NCBI RefSeq assembly: GCF_001983175.1
Contig: NZ_MNPW01000009.1
Span: 62,001-126,000 of the forward strand
Direction of reading: 5' to 3'
Source: Pseudomonas cedrina subsp. cedrina
GTDB taxonomy: Bacteria; Pseudomonadota; Gammaproteobacteria; Pseudomonadales; Pseudomonadaceae
DNA length: 64,000 bases
The number at the start of each line of letters is the position of its first letter. Within the stretch, counting starts at the first letter, position 1. Under the pieces are notes generated by a model. It saw only the letters and a list, made by a program, of their open reading frames with translations. It was not told the DNA's origin and ran no database searches. Of this stretch, positions 35,225-43,912 are shown piece after piece. A program made the translations under genes and the position numbers.

Positions 35225-36790
35225 ATGCGTATCAAAGTGCACTGCCAGAACCGCATCGGCATCCTGCGGGACATTCTCAACCTGCTGGTGGAGTACGGCG
35301 TCAACGTTGCCAAGGGCGAGGTCGGCGGTGAGCATGGCAACGCCATTTACCTGTACTGCCCCAACCTTGTGAACATGCAGTTCCAGGCGCTGCGCCCGCA
35401 GTTCGAGGCGATTGCCGGCGTATTTGGCGTGAAAAGGGTAGGGCTGATGCCCAGCGAGCGCCGGCACATGGAGCTCAACGCGTTGCTCGGCGCCCTGGAG
35501 TTTCCCGTGTTGTCGATCGATATGGGCGGCTCCATCGTCGCCGCCAACCGCGCCGCGGCGCAGTTGCTCGGGGTGCGGGTGGATGAAGTGCCGGGCATTC
35601 CGTTGTCGCGCTATGCCGAGGATTTTGACTTGCCGGAGCTGGTGCGAGCGAGCAAATCGCGAATCAATGGCCTGCGGGTCAAGGTCAAGGGTGATGTGTT
35701 CCTGGCGGACATCGCGCCGCTGCAGTCTTCCGAACACGATGACAGCGAGGCCATGGCCGGTGCCGTGCTGACCCTGCACCGTGCTGATCGCGTGGGGGAG
35801 CGCATCTACAATGTGCGCAAGCAGGAACTGCGCGGCTTTGACAGCATCTTCCAAAGTTCCAAGGTCATGGCCGCCGTGGTCCGTGAAGCCCGACGCATGG
35901 CGCCGCTGGATGCGCCTCTATTAATAGAAGGCGAAACCGGCACGGGCAAAGAGCTGTTGGCCCGCGCCTGCCACCTGGCCAGCCCGCGTGGGCAATCGCC
36001 GTTGATGGCGCTTAACTGCGCCGGCCTGCCCGAGTCGATGGCCGAGACCGAACTGTTCGGCTACGGCCCGGGCGCCTTTGAAGGCGCACGCGCCGAAGGC
36101 AAGCTGGGGCTGCTGGAGCTGACGGCGGGCGGTACCTTGTTTCTTGACGGTGTCGGGGAGATGAGCGCGCGCTTGCAGGTGAAGTTGCTGCGCTTTTTGC
36201 AGGACGGCTGCTTTCGGCGGGTCGGCAGTGATGAAGAGGTGTACCTGGATGTGCGGGTGATCTGTGCGACCCAGGTGGACTTGTCCGAACTCTGTGCGCG
36301 GGGTGAATTCCGCCAGGATCTCTACCATCGGCTCAATGTGCTGTCCTTGCACATCCCGCCTTTGCGCGAATGCCTGGATGGCTTGGCGCCGTTGGTTGAG
36401 CACTTTCTCGACCAGGCCAGCCGACAGATCGGTTGCCCATTACCCAAGCTGGCGCCCGCCGCGATGGATCGCTTGAGCCACTACCACTGGCCCGGTAATG
36501 TGCGGCAGTTGGAAAATGTGCTGTTTCAAGCGGTGTCACTGTGCGAGGGCGGCACGGTCAAGGCTGAGCATATTCGGCTGCCGGATTACGGGGTGCGTCA
36601 GCCGCTTGGCGATTTTTCGCTGGAGGGAGGGCTTGAAGCGATCGTCGGCCGTTTCGAGAAGGCGGTGTTGGAAAGTTTGTATGCGCAGCATCCCAGCAGT
36701 CGGCAGTTGGGCAAGCGGTTGGGGGTTTCTCACACGACCATCGCCAACAAGCTGCGTGATTACGAAATTCTCAAAGCCGAACGCGTTTGA
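35225..36790 (+). CDS. phhR: TyrR-family regulator of aromatic amino acid catabolism
   Basis: This 521-aa protein has an N-terminal ACT domain (RIKVHCQNRIGILRDILNLL), a PAS domain (about residues 88-200), an AAA+ domain with Walker A GETGTGK (236-242), and a C-terminal TyrR-type helix-turn-helix (RQLGKRLGVSHTTIANKLRD). The sigma54-contact loop reads GAFEGA (283-288) instead of GAFTGA. PhhR activates phhA in other pseudomonads in response to phenylalanine and tyrosine. ATG 35225 gives the usual length; a longer frame upstream crosses the promoter and is rejected. Confidence 0.93.
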   Translation: MRIKVHCQNRIGILRDILNLLVEYGVNVAKGEVGGEHGNAIYLYCPNLVNMQFQALRPQFEAIAGVFGVKRVGLMPSERRHMELNALLGALEFPVLSIDMGGSIVAANRAAAQLLGVRVDEVPGIPLSRYAEDFDLPELVRASKSRINGLRVKVKGDVFLADIAPLQSSEHDDSEAMAGAVLTLHRADRVGERIYNVRKQELRGFDSIFQSSKVMAAVVREARRMAPLDAPLLIEGETGTGKELLARACHLASPRGQSPLMALNCAGLPESMAETELFGYGPGAFEGARAEGKLGLLELTAGGTLFLDGVGEMSARLQVKLLRFLQDGCFRRVGSDEEVYLDVRVICATQVDLSELCARGEFRQDLYHRLNVLSLHIPPLRECLDGLAPLVEHFLDQASRQIGCPLPKLAPAAMDRLSHYHWPGNVRQLENVLFQAVSLCEGGTVKAEHIRLPDYGVRQPLGDFSLEGGLEAIVGRFEKAVLESLYAQHPSSRQLGKRLGVSHTTIANKLRDYEILKAERV

Positions 36791-36794
36791 AAAT

Positions 36795-36883
36795 TGTGGG
36801 AGCTGGCTTGCCTGCGATAGCGGCCGTTCAGTCACAAATGAGCAACATGACACTCCGCAATCGCAGGCAAGCCAGCTCCCACA
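36795..36883. repeat. REP pair after phhR
   Basis: Arms TGTGGGAGCTGGCTTGCCTG and its inverted complement begin 5 nt after the phhR stop. The remaining 140 nt or so before the flgF promoter hold no other recognised element. Confidence 0.9.
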
Positions 36884-37024
36884 GTTGATCCTTGTCGGTT
36901 TCAAGGCCGATGCTTGCCGTCGGCGGCAGTAGTCCGCCGTTTTTTCGACTCTCGCCCAACCCTTGAATCTCCATACCCGCCCGCAAACCCCCGTCCCGCC
37001 TGCACTTCACCGTCTTCTTCAAAG

Positions 37025-37041
37025 TTGGTTCGCAAATTGCT
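37025..37041 (+). promoter_or_regulatory. Sigma54 promoter of flgF
   Basis: TTGGTTCGCAAATTGCT has GG and GC separated by exactly 10 nt and the TTGCT -12 element, 57 nt before the flgF start. FleQ, encoded downstream, is the expected activator. Confidence 0.72.
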
Positions 37042-37097
37042 TAAGCCTCATCAGTACAGCGGTGGGCGGCAAGCGTCCGTCAGAAAGAGGAAGAAGC

Positions 37098-37838
37098 GTG
37101 GACAAGTACCTTTATGTGGCAATGACCGGCGCCAGCCAGAATGCGCTGGCGCAGAAGGCCCATGCCAACAACCTGGCGAACATCTCCACCAATGGTTTCC
37201 AACGTGACCTGGAACAGGCGCGTTCGATGCCGGTGTTCGGTGACAGCTTTCCGGCGCGGGCGTTTGCCCTTACCGAGCGTCCGGCCACCGACTTCACGCC
37301 GGGCGCGATGATCGAAACCGGCCGCGACCTCGACGTGGCCGTCAGCGGCGACGGCTGGATGGCCGTGCAGACCCCGGATGGCGGCGAAGCCTACGTGCGC
37401 AGCGCCAGCATGAACGTTGACGCGCTGGGCGTACTGCGCGCCGGCAACGGCATGCCGATCATGGGCAACGGTGGCCCGATTGCCGTGCCGCCCCAGCAGA
37501 AGATCGAAGTGGGCGCCGACGGCACCATCAGCATCCGCGCCATGGGTGAAGGCCCGCGGGTGATGGCTGAAGTGGACCGCATCAAGCTGGTCCAGCCGGA
37601 CCTGAAGAACATGACCAAAGGCCTGGACGGCAGCATTCACACCAAGGATGGCCAGCCGGCCCAGGCCGATGCAGGCGTCAAGCTGACCTCGGGCTTCCTG
37701 CAGGCCAGCAACGTCAATGCCGTTGAAGAGATGACAGCAGTGCTGGCGCTTGCCAAGCAGTTCGAGCTGCACATCAAGATGATGAACAGCGCCAAAGAAG
37801 ATGACCAGGCCATGACCCGCGTCATGCAGATGAGCTGA
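37098..37838 (+). CDS. flgF: Flagellar basal-body rod protein FlgF
   Basis: This 246-aa proximal rod protein begins at GTG 37098 behind AGAGGAAG (VDKYLYVAMTGASQ). It carries the rod/hook motif ANNLANISTNGFQRD near residues 24-38 and the C-terminal helix NAVEEMTAVLALAKQFELHIKMM. A longer frame from 36963 has an unrelated N-terminus covering the promoter. The usual upstream partners flgBCDE are absent; flgF heads its own operon here. Confidence 0.94.
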   Translation: MDKYLYVAMTGASQNALAQKAHANNLANISTNGFQRDLEQARSMPVFGDSFPARAFALTERPATDFTPGAMIETGRDLDVAVSGDGWMAVQTPDGGEAYVRSASMNVDALGVLRAGNGMPIMGNGGPIAVPPQQKIEVGADGTISIRAMGEGPRVMAEVDRIKLVQPDLKNMTKGLDGSIHTKDGQPAQADAGVKLTSGFLQASNVNAVEEMTAVLALAKQFELHIKMMNSAKEDDQAMTRVMQMS

Positions 37839-37904
37839 CAGGCGACCCCCGAATTCTAATTGTGTAACGCGGCGCCAACAAACAGGCGCGCAGAGGAGAA
37901 CAGC

Positions 37905-38690
37905 ATGCTTCCGGCTCTATGGGTTGCCAAAACAGGCCTGTCCGCCCAGGACACCAACCTGACCACCATTTCCAACAACTTGGCCAACGTGTCGACCACG
38001 GGTTTCAAACGTGACCGTGCCGAGTTCCAGGACTTGCTCTATCAGATCAAGAAACAGCCTGGCGCCCAGTCGACCCAGGACAGCGAGCTGCCGTCGGGCC
38101 TGCAATTGGGTACCGGTGTGGCGATCGTCGGCACCCAGAAGAACTTCAGCGCCGGTAACCTGCAACAGACCGGCCAGCCGCTGGACATGGCGATCAACGG
38201 CCGTGGCTTCTTCCAGATCCTGCAACCGGATGGCACTACTTCCTACACCCGTGACGGTACTTTCCACCTGGACTCCAACGGCCAGATCGTCACCGCCAAC
38301 GGGTTTGCCCTGGAGCCGGCCGTGATCGTGCCCGCCGATGCCAAGACCTTCACCGTCGGCAACGACGGCACCGTGTCCATCACTGTCGCCGGCAACCCGG
38401 CCTCGCAAGTGATCGGCAACCTGCAAACCGCCGACTTCATCAACCCGGCCGGCCTGCAGGCGATGGGCAACAACCTGTTCCTGGAAACCGCTTCCAGCGG
38501 CGCGCCGCAAATCGGCACCCCTGGCCTGAACGGTTTCGGCACCACGCTGCAAAGCACCCTGGAAACCTCCAACGTGAGCACGGTTGAGGAGATGGTCAAC
38601 ATGATCACCACCCAGCGCGCCTACGAGATGAACTCCAAGGTGATCTCCACCGCCGACCAGATGCTTTCGTTCGTCACGCAGAATCTGTAA
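37905..38690 (+). CDS. flgG: Flagellar distal rod protein FlgG
   Basis: This 261-aa protein begins MLPALWVAKTGLSAQDTNLT behind AGAGGAG, with the rod motif SNNLANVSTTGFKRDRAEF and the C-terminal NVSTVEEMVNMITTQRAYEM expected of the distal rod. It forms the long part of the axial drive shaft. It lies 66 nt downstream of flgF. Confidence 0.96.
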   Translation: MLPALWVAKTGLSAQDTNLTTISNNLANVSTTGFKRDRAEFQDLLYQIKKQPGAQSTQDSELPSGLQLGTGVAIVGTQKNFSAGNLQQTGQPLDMAINGRGFFQILQPDGTTSYTRDGTFHLDSNGQIVTANGFALEPAVIVPADAKTFTVGNDGTVSITVAGNPASQVIGNLQTADFINPAGLQAMGNNLFLETASSGAPQIGTPGLNGFGTTLQSTLETSNVSTVEEMVNMITTQRAYEMNSKVISTADQMLSFVTQNL

Positions 38691-38701
38691 TCAAGTCTAT
38701 G

Positions 38702-38719
38702 GGCGCCCCCGGGGGCGCC
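38702..38719. other. 18-bp perfect GC palindrome between flgG and flgH
   Basis: GGCGCCCCCGGGGGCGCC is fully self-complementary and lies 11 nt after the flgG stop. There is no T-run, so it is more likely an mRNA-stabilising or attenuating hairpin than a terminator. Confidence 0.6.
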
Positions 38720-38742
38720 GGCAACACCGTGAGGTTAGGGTC

Positions 38743-39438
38743 ATGAATCGCTTTGTTTCTGTTCTGGCATTGAGTGGGATCGCCGTGCTCGCGGGCTGTG
38801 TCGCCCCGCCGCCGAAACCCAATGACCCGTACTACGCGCCGGTGTTGCCACGCACGCCATTGCCGGCGGCGGCCAACAATGGCTCGATCTACCAGGCCGG
38901 TTTCGAACAGAACCTGTACAGCGACCGCAAGGCGTTCCGGGTCGGTGACATCATCACCATCACCCTGAACGAGCGCACCCAGGCCAGCAAGAACGCCAAC
39001 TCCCAGGTGGGCAAGACCAGCAAGGCCGGCATTGGCCTGACGTCGTTGTTCGGCGCCGTGCCTAATGTCAACAACCCGCTGGGCGATGGCGACCTGAGCC
39101 TGAGCGCCGGCTACAGCGGCGACCGCGCCACCAACGGCAAGAGCGCGGCGGGGCAGGGCAACAGCCTGACCGGTTCGATCACCGTGACCGTCGCCGATGT
39201 ATTGCCCAACGGCATCATCGCCGTGCGCGGCGAGAAGTGGATGACCCTCAACACTGGCGATGAGCTGGTGCGTATCGCGGGGATGGTCCGCGCCGATGAC
39301 ATTTCCACCGACAACACCGTGCCGTCCACGCGGATTGCCGATGCGCGCATCACCTATTCCGGTACCGGTGCTTTCGCCGATGCGAGCCAGCCTGGCTGGT
39401 TCGACCGTTTCTTCCTCAGCCCGCTGTTTCCTTTCTAG
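38743..39438 (+). CDS. flgH: Flagellar L-ring lipoprotein FlgH
   Basis: This 231-aa lipoprotein (lipobox LAGC, Cys19 or so) forms the outer membrane L ring. GDIITITLNERTQASKNANSQ (in part) and the C-terminal SDNTVPSTRIADARITYSGTG-type segment are characteristic. It has a good ribosome binding site GAGGTTAGGG. flgI begins immediately after its stop. Confidence 0.95.
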   Translation: MNRFVSVLALSGIAVLAGCVAPPPKPNDPYYAPVLPRTPLPAAANNGSIYQAGFEQNLYSDRKAFRVGDIITITLNERTQASKNANSQVGKTSKAGIGLTSLFGAVPNVNNPLGDGDLSLSAGYSGDRATNGKSAAGQGNSLTGSITVTVADVLPNGIIAVRGEKWMTLNTGDELVRIAGMVRADDISTDNTVPSTRIADARITYSGTGAFADASQPGWFDRFFLSPLFPF

Positions 39439-39447
39439 GTGGCCACT

Positions 39448-40554
39448 TTGAAACTCAAACAGCTGATGGCGGCCGCATTGTTGCTGAGCCTGAGCGCCGT
39501 CGCCCAGGCCGAGCGCCTGAAAGACATCGCCAGTATCTCCGGCGTGCGCTCCAACCAGTTGATCGGCTACGGCCTGGTGGTGGGGCTCAGCGGTACGGGT
39601 GACCAGACCACCCAGACCCCGTTCACCCTGCAGACCTTCAACAACATGCTCTCGCAGTTCGGCATCAAGGTGCCGGCGGGTTCGGGCAACGTGCAGCTCA
39701 AAAACGTCGCGGCGGTGTCGATCAGTGCTGACTTGCCGGCGTTTTCCAAGCCGGGCCAGGTGGTGGACATCACCGTGTCGTCCATCGGTAACTCCAAAAG
39801 CCTGCGTGGCGGCACCTTGCTGATGACGCCCCTCAAGGGTATCGACGGCAACGTCTACGCCATCGCCCAGGGCAACCTGGTGGTGGGCGGCTTTGATGCC
39901 GAAGGTCGCGACGGTTCGAAGATCACCGTCAACGTGCCGTCGGCGGGTCGTATTCCCGGCGGCGCCACGGTTGAACGCACCGTGCCCAGCGGTTTCAACC
40001 AGGGCAACAGCCTGACCTTGAACCTCAACCGCTCCGACTTCACCACCGCCAAGCGCGTGGTCGACAAGATCAACGACATGCTCGGCCCTGGCGTGGCCCA
40101 GGCCATCGACGGCGGCTCGATCCGTGTGACGGCGCCGCTGGACCCAAGCCAGCGCGTCGACTACTTGTCGATCCTGGAAAACCTCGAGGTCGACCCGGGC
40201 CAGGCGGTGGCCAAAGTCATCATCAACTCGCGCACCGGTACCATCGTGATCGGCCAGAACGTCAAGGTCTCGCCGGCGGCGGTGACCCACGGCAGCCTGA
40301 CCGTGACCATCACCGAAGACCCGATCGTCAGCCAGCCCGGGCCGTTGTCCAACGGCCAGACGGCGGTAGTGCCACGTTCGCGCGTCAATGCCGAGCAAGA
40401 AGCCAAGCCGATGTTCAAGTTCGGCCCCGGCACCACTCTGGATGAGATTGTCCGCGCGGTGAACCAGGTGGGCGCAGCGCCCGGCGACTTGATGGCGATC
40501 CTTGAAGCTTTGAAACAGGCCGGCGCCTTGCAAGCCGACCTGATCGTGATCTGA
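39448..40554 (+). CDS. flgI: Flagellar P-ring protein FlgI
   Basis: This 368-aa periplasmic protein has a signal peptide (KLKQLMAAALLLSLSAVAQA) followed by ERLKDIASISGVRSNQLIGY, the FlgI signature, and ends with the FNQVGAAPGDLMAILEALK-type helix. I chose TTG 39448 because AGGTGG lies 5 nt before it; a GTG at 39439, directly after the flgH stop, has no ribosome binding site. It forms the P ring in the peptidoglycan layer. Confidence 0.94.
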   Translation: MKLKQLMAAALLLSLSAVAQAERLKDIASISGVRSNQLIGYGLVVGLSGTGDQTTQTPFTLQTFNNMLSQFGIKVPAGSGNVQLKNVAAVSISADLPAFSKPGQVVDITVSSIGNSKSLRGGTLLMTPLKGIDGNVYAIAQGNLVVGGFDAEGRDGSKITVNVPSAGRIPGGATVERTVPSGFNQGNSLTLNLNRSDFTTAKRVVDKINDMLGPGVAQAIDGGSIRVTAPLDPSQRVDYLSILENLEVDPGQAVAKVIINSRTGTIVIGQNVKVSPAAVTHGSLTVTITEDPIVSQPGPLSNGQTAVVPRSRVNAEQEAKPMFKFGPGTTLDEIVRAVNQVGAAPGDLMAILEALKQAGALQADLIVI

Positions 40555-40558
40555 GGCC

Positions 40559-41836
40559 ATGGCCATGGCCATGGACATGCGCAAGAGCGGTATCAGCAGC
40601 ACGGCGGACTCGGGGTCCTACTCCGACTTGAACCGGCTTAACCAGCTCAAGGTCGGCGACGACAAGAACAGCGAAGGCAACATGCGCAAGGTGGCGCAGG
40701 AGTTCGAGTCGCTGTTCTTGAACGAAATGCTCAAATCGATGCGTTCGGCTACCGACGCCCTGGGCAAGGACAACCCGCTGAACACCCCGGCGGCCAAGCA
40801 GTACCAGGAAATGTACGACCAGCAACTGGCGGTCTCGATGTCCCGCGAAGGCGGGGGTATCGGCCTGGCCGACGTGCTGATGCGCCAGATGCAAAAGAAC
40901 AAACCGGTGGAGGCCCAGGCCGCCACCCTGCAGGGCCCGGCAGCGGCAACGGCTGCGAAGAAGGCCGATGTGCCGACCGAAATTGCCGCAGGCACCCAGG
41001 CTGAAGGTCCGTTGGGGCGCTCCAATGGCCAGCGTCCGCTGTGGGCGTACCGCGTGGCTGAACCCCAGGCTGGCGCCGCGGCATCCCACGGCAACGACAT
41101 GGAACTGATGAACCAGCGCCGTATCGCCTTGCCGAGCAAGCTGACCGATCGCCTGCTCGCCGGCATCGTGCCGACCACCCAGGTCGCCACCGAAGCCAAG
41201 GCCGCGCCGCTGCGTAACAGCGCCTTGCAAGACAATGTGGTCAACAGTGCTGCGCGCAGCTTTGCCGTGCCCAGCGACCGTATGCAGATTTACAGCCGCG
41301 CCGTGGCCCAGCCACCGTTGGCGCCGGCGAAGAAAGCCTTCAGTTCGCAGGATGAATTCGTCGCCACCATGTTGCCGATGGCCAAGGCGGCCGCCGCGCG
41401 CATTGGTGTCGATCCGAAGTACCTGGTGGCCCAGGCGGCCCTGGAAACCGGTTGGGGCAAATCGGTGATGCGCGCCGAAGACGGCAGCAGCAGCCACAAC
41501 CTGTTCGGCATCAAGGCCGGCCAGAGTTGGCAGGGCGGCCAGGCCCGCGCGATCACCAGCGAGTTCCGTGATGGGGCAATGGTCAAGGAAACGGCGCAGT
41601 TCCGTTCCTACAACTCCTACCAGGACAGCTTCCATGACCTGGTGACCTTGCTGCAAAGCAATGATCGCTATAAAGAAGTTGTGAAATCGGCCGACAACCC
41701 GGAACAGTTTGTACGCGAGTTGCAGAAAGCCGGGTACGCCACCGACCCGGCCTACGCCAGCAAGATTTCGCAGATCGCCAAAACGATGGACAGTTACCAG
41801 AATTACGCTGCCGCTGGCGCAACCACTCATTTATAA
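40559..41836 (+). CDS. flgJ: Flagellar rod-assembly muramidase FlgJ
   Basis: This 425-aa protein joins an N-terminal rod-cap domain (residues 20-110, LNRLNQLKVGDDKN and FESLFLNEMLKSMR) to a C-terminal glucosaminidase domain (AQAALETGWGKSVM with the catalytic Glu; NLFGIKAG). It opens peptidoglycan for the rod. Four in-frame ATGs lie within the first 19 nt (40559, 40565, 40571, 40577); 40565 has the best spacing to GAGG, so the exact start is uncertain by a few codons. Confidence 0.95.
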   Translation: MAMAMDMRKSGISSTADSGSYSDLNRLNQLKVGDDKNSEGNMRKVAQEFESLFLNEMLKSMRSATDALGKDNPLNTPAAKQYQEMYDQQLAVSMSREGGGIGLADVLMRQMQKNKPVEAQAATLQGPAAATAAKKADVPTEIAAGTQAEGPLGRSNGQRPLWAYRVAEPQAGAAASHGNDMELMNQRRIALPSKLTDRLLAGIVPTTQVATEAKAAPLRNSALQDNVVNSAARSFAVPSDRMQIYSRAVAQPPLAPAKKAFSSQDEFVATMLPMAKAAAARIGVDPKYLVAQAALETGWGKSVMRAEDGSSSHNLFGIKAGQSWQGGQARAITSEFRDGAMVKETAQFRSYNSYQDSFHDLVTLLQSNDRYKEVVKSADNPEQFVRELQKAGYATDPAYASKISQIAKTMDSYQNYAAAGATTHL

Positions 41837-41846
41837 GGTCTGAACC

Positions 41847-43898
41847 ATGAGTTTGCTCAATATCGGGATGTCGGGGCTTAACGCCGCTCAAGGATCGTTG
41901 ACGGTCTTGAGTAACAACATCGCCAACGCCAACACGGCCGGCTATTCGCGTCAGCAGACCACCCAGAGCGCGAACGCGTCGAACCCGTTCGGCGGCGTAT
42001 TCATCGGCAGCGGCACCACCCTGGCCGACGTGCGCCGGGTGTACAACGAATACCTGGACACGGCCTACCAGAACAGCACCTCGCTCAACGCTGACGCCAG
42101 GGCGTACCTGGACCAGGTGAGCGCCGTGGATAAAACGCTCTCGGACAAGACCACTGGTATGTCGGCGGTGCTCAGCGATTTCTTCGCCGCGGTCCAGTCC
42201 GCCTCGGCCAGCCCGAACAATACGTCGACCCGCCAGATCCTGCTGACCAGCGCCCAGACCTTGAGCAACCGGTTCAACTCGATCTCCAGTCAGTTGAGCC
42301 AGCAGAAAGAAACCATCAACAGCCAACTGACCTCCCTGACCGATCAGGTCAACCAGCTGACGACGTCGATTGCTTCGCTCAATAAGCAGATCAATCAGGT
42401 GCAGGGTTCTTCGAACACCACGCCGGCCAACCTGCTGGATGCGCGCGCCGAAGCCGTGCGCTCGCTCAATGAACTGGTCGGTGTCACCGTCGGCGAAAAG
42501 AACGGCGTGTTCAGTGTCAGCACCGGCAGTGGGCAATCCTTGGTGCTGGGCGATCGGTCCAACGCCCTGTCCGCCGTGCCGAGCAAGAGCGACGCCAGCC
42601 AGTACACGATCCAGCTCAATGCCGAAGGCGGCGGTACGACCATGGACCTGGGCAACGTAATCAGCGGGGGCAGCATCGGCGGCTTGTTGCGCTACCGCAG
42701 CGACGTCTTGGTGCCGGCCATCAATGACCTGGGCCGCATTGCGATTGTCACTGCCGACACGATCAACAGCCAGTTGGGCCAGGGTCTCGACCTGAACGGC
42801 GAGTTCGGTGCGTCGATGTTCAAGGACATCAACAACGCGGCGTCCGTCGCCCTGCGCAGCGTGGGCGCCCAGGGTAACCAGGGTGCCGGTAGCCTGGGTG
42901 TGACGATCAAGGACACCAGTAAACTCACCAACTTCGACTACAAGGTCAGCTTCAACGACCCGGCCGACCTCAACAAGGTCACCGTGCTGCGCTCCGATGG
43001 CAAGGCCATGGGCAACTTTGATATCAGCGCCACGCCGCCCGCGGTGATCGACGGCTTTACCCTGGAACTCAAGAACGGCCCGATGCAGGCCGGCGACAGC
43101 TTCAAGGTCAGCCCGACCGCCAGCGGCGCCAAGGACATCGGTACCGTCCTCACCGACCCGAACAAGGTTGCGTTTGCCGCTCCGTTGAAAGGGGAGGCGA
43201 GCAAAACCAACCAGGGCACCGGCAGCTTTACCCCGCCGACCCTGACCCTGCCCCTGGATATCCAGGGCGGCGCCGATACCGCGCAACTGCGCGTCGGTAT
43301 CGAAAGCTCGATGCCGGTGAAGATGGTCTTCGCCAAGCCCGCGGCCGACGGCACCCAGGCCTATACGCTCAATGATGCCAAGGGCGATCCCATCGGTTCC
43401 GGCACCATCATCCCGGGGCAGGCGAACAAGATCACCATCAACGTGCCGATGCGTGATGCCAGCGGTGCCCTGGTGGTGCCGGCCAAGAGCTTCGGCTTCG
43501 ATACCTCGGTGGCGGGTTCGCCGGCGCCGGGTGACAGCACCACGTTTTCGTTCAATGCCACGGGCGAGTCCGACAACCGTAACGCCCAGCAACTGCTCAA
43601 CCTGCAAACCAAGGCGACCGTGGGCGTGGCGACCGATGGCACCGGCGGCACCAGCCTGGTGGGGGCCAACAGCAAGTTGGTGTCCACGGTGGGCGCCAAG
43701 GCCGCTGCGGCCACCACGGACACCACTGCCACCAACGCGTTGCTGGCGGCCAACAAAAATGCGCGCAACTCCGTGTCCCAGGTCAACCTGGACGAAGAGG
43801 CGGGCGACATGATCAAGTTCCAGCAGTACTACACAGCGTCGTCGCAGATCATCAAGGCTGCGCAAGAAACCTTCAGCACGCTGATCAATAGTCTTTAA
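41847..43898 (+). CDS. flgK: Flagellar hook-associated protein 1 FlgK
   Basis: This 683-aa hook-filament junction protein starts MSLLNIGMSGLNAAQGSLTV and has SNNIANANTAGYSRQ near residues 23-37. The C-terminus (VNLDEEAGDMIKFQQYYTAS) is the conserved D0 helix. The central part is a long variable domain rich in T, A, G and S. It lies 10 nt after flgJ. Confidence 0.96.
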   Translation: MSLLNIGMSGLNAAQGSLTVLSNNIANANTAGYSRQQTTQSANASNPFGGVFIGSGTTLADVRRVYNEYLDTAYQNSTSLNADARAYLDQVSAVDKTLSDKTTGMSAVLSDFFAAVQSASASPNNTSTRQILLTSAQTLSNRFNSISSQLSQQKETINSQLTSLTDQVNQLTTSIASLNKQINQVQGSSNTTPANLLDARAEAVRSLNELVGVTVGEKNGVFSVSTGSGQSLVLGDRSNALSAVPSKSDASQYTIQLNAEGGGTTMDLGNVISGGSIGGLLRYRSDVLVPAINDLGRIAIVTADTINSQLGQGLDLNGEFGASMFKDINNAASVALRSVGAQGNQGAGSLGVTIKDTSKLTNFDYKVSFNDPADLNKVTVLRSDGKAMGNFDISATPPAVIDGFTLELKNGPMQAGDSFKVSPTASGAKDIGTVLTDPNKVAFAAPLKGEASKTNQGTGSFTPPTLTLPLDIQGGADTAQLRVGIESSMPVKMVFAKPAADGTQAYTLNDAKGDPIGSGTIIPGQANKITINVPMRDASGALVVPAKSFGFDTSVAGSPAPGDSTTFSFNATGESDNRNAQQLLNLQTKATVGVATDGTGGTSLVGANSKLVSTVGAKAAAATTDTTATNALLAANKNARNSVSQVNLDEEAGDMIKFQQYYTASSQIIKAAQETFSTLINSL

Positions 43899-43912
43899 GG
43901 GAGTCTGGGACG

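Noticed and set aside
38702..38719. GC palindrome between flgG and flgH as a terminator
   Set aside because: It has no T-run on either side and lies inside an operon whose downstream genes have no promoter of their own.
38674..43865. Two very long minus-strand frames (642 and 760 aa) opposite flgH-flgK
   Set aside because: Composition is typical of antisense shadows (rich in H, R, G, A) and the plus strand carries a full conserved flagellar operon.
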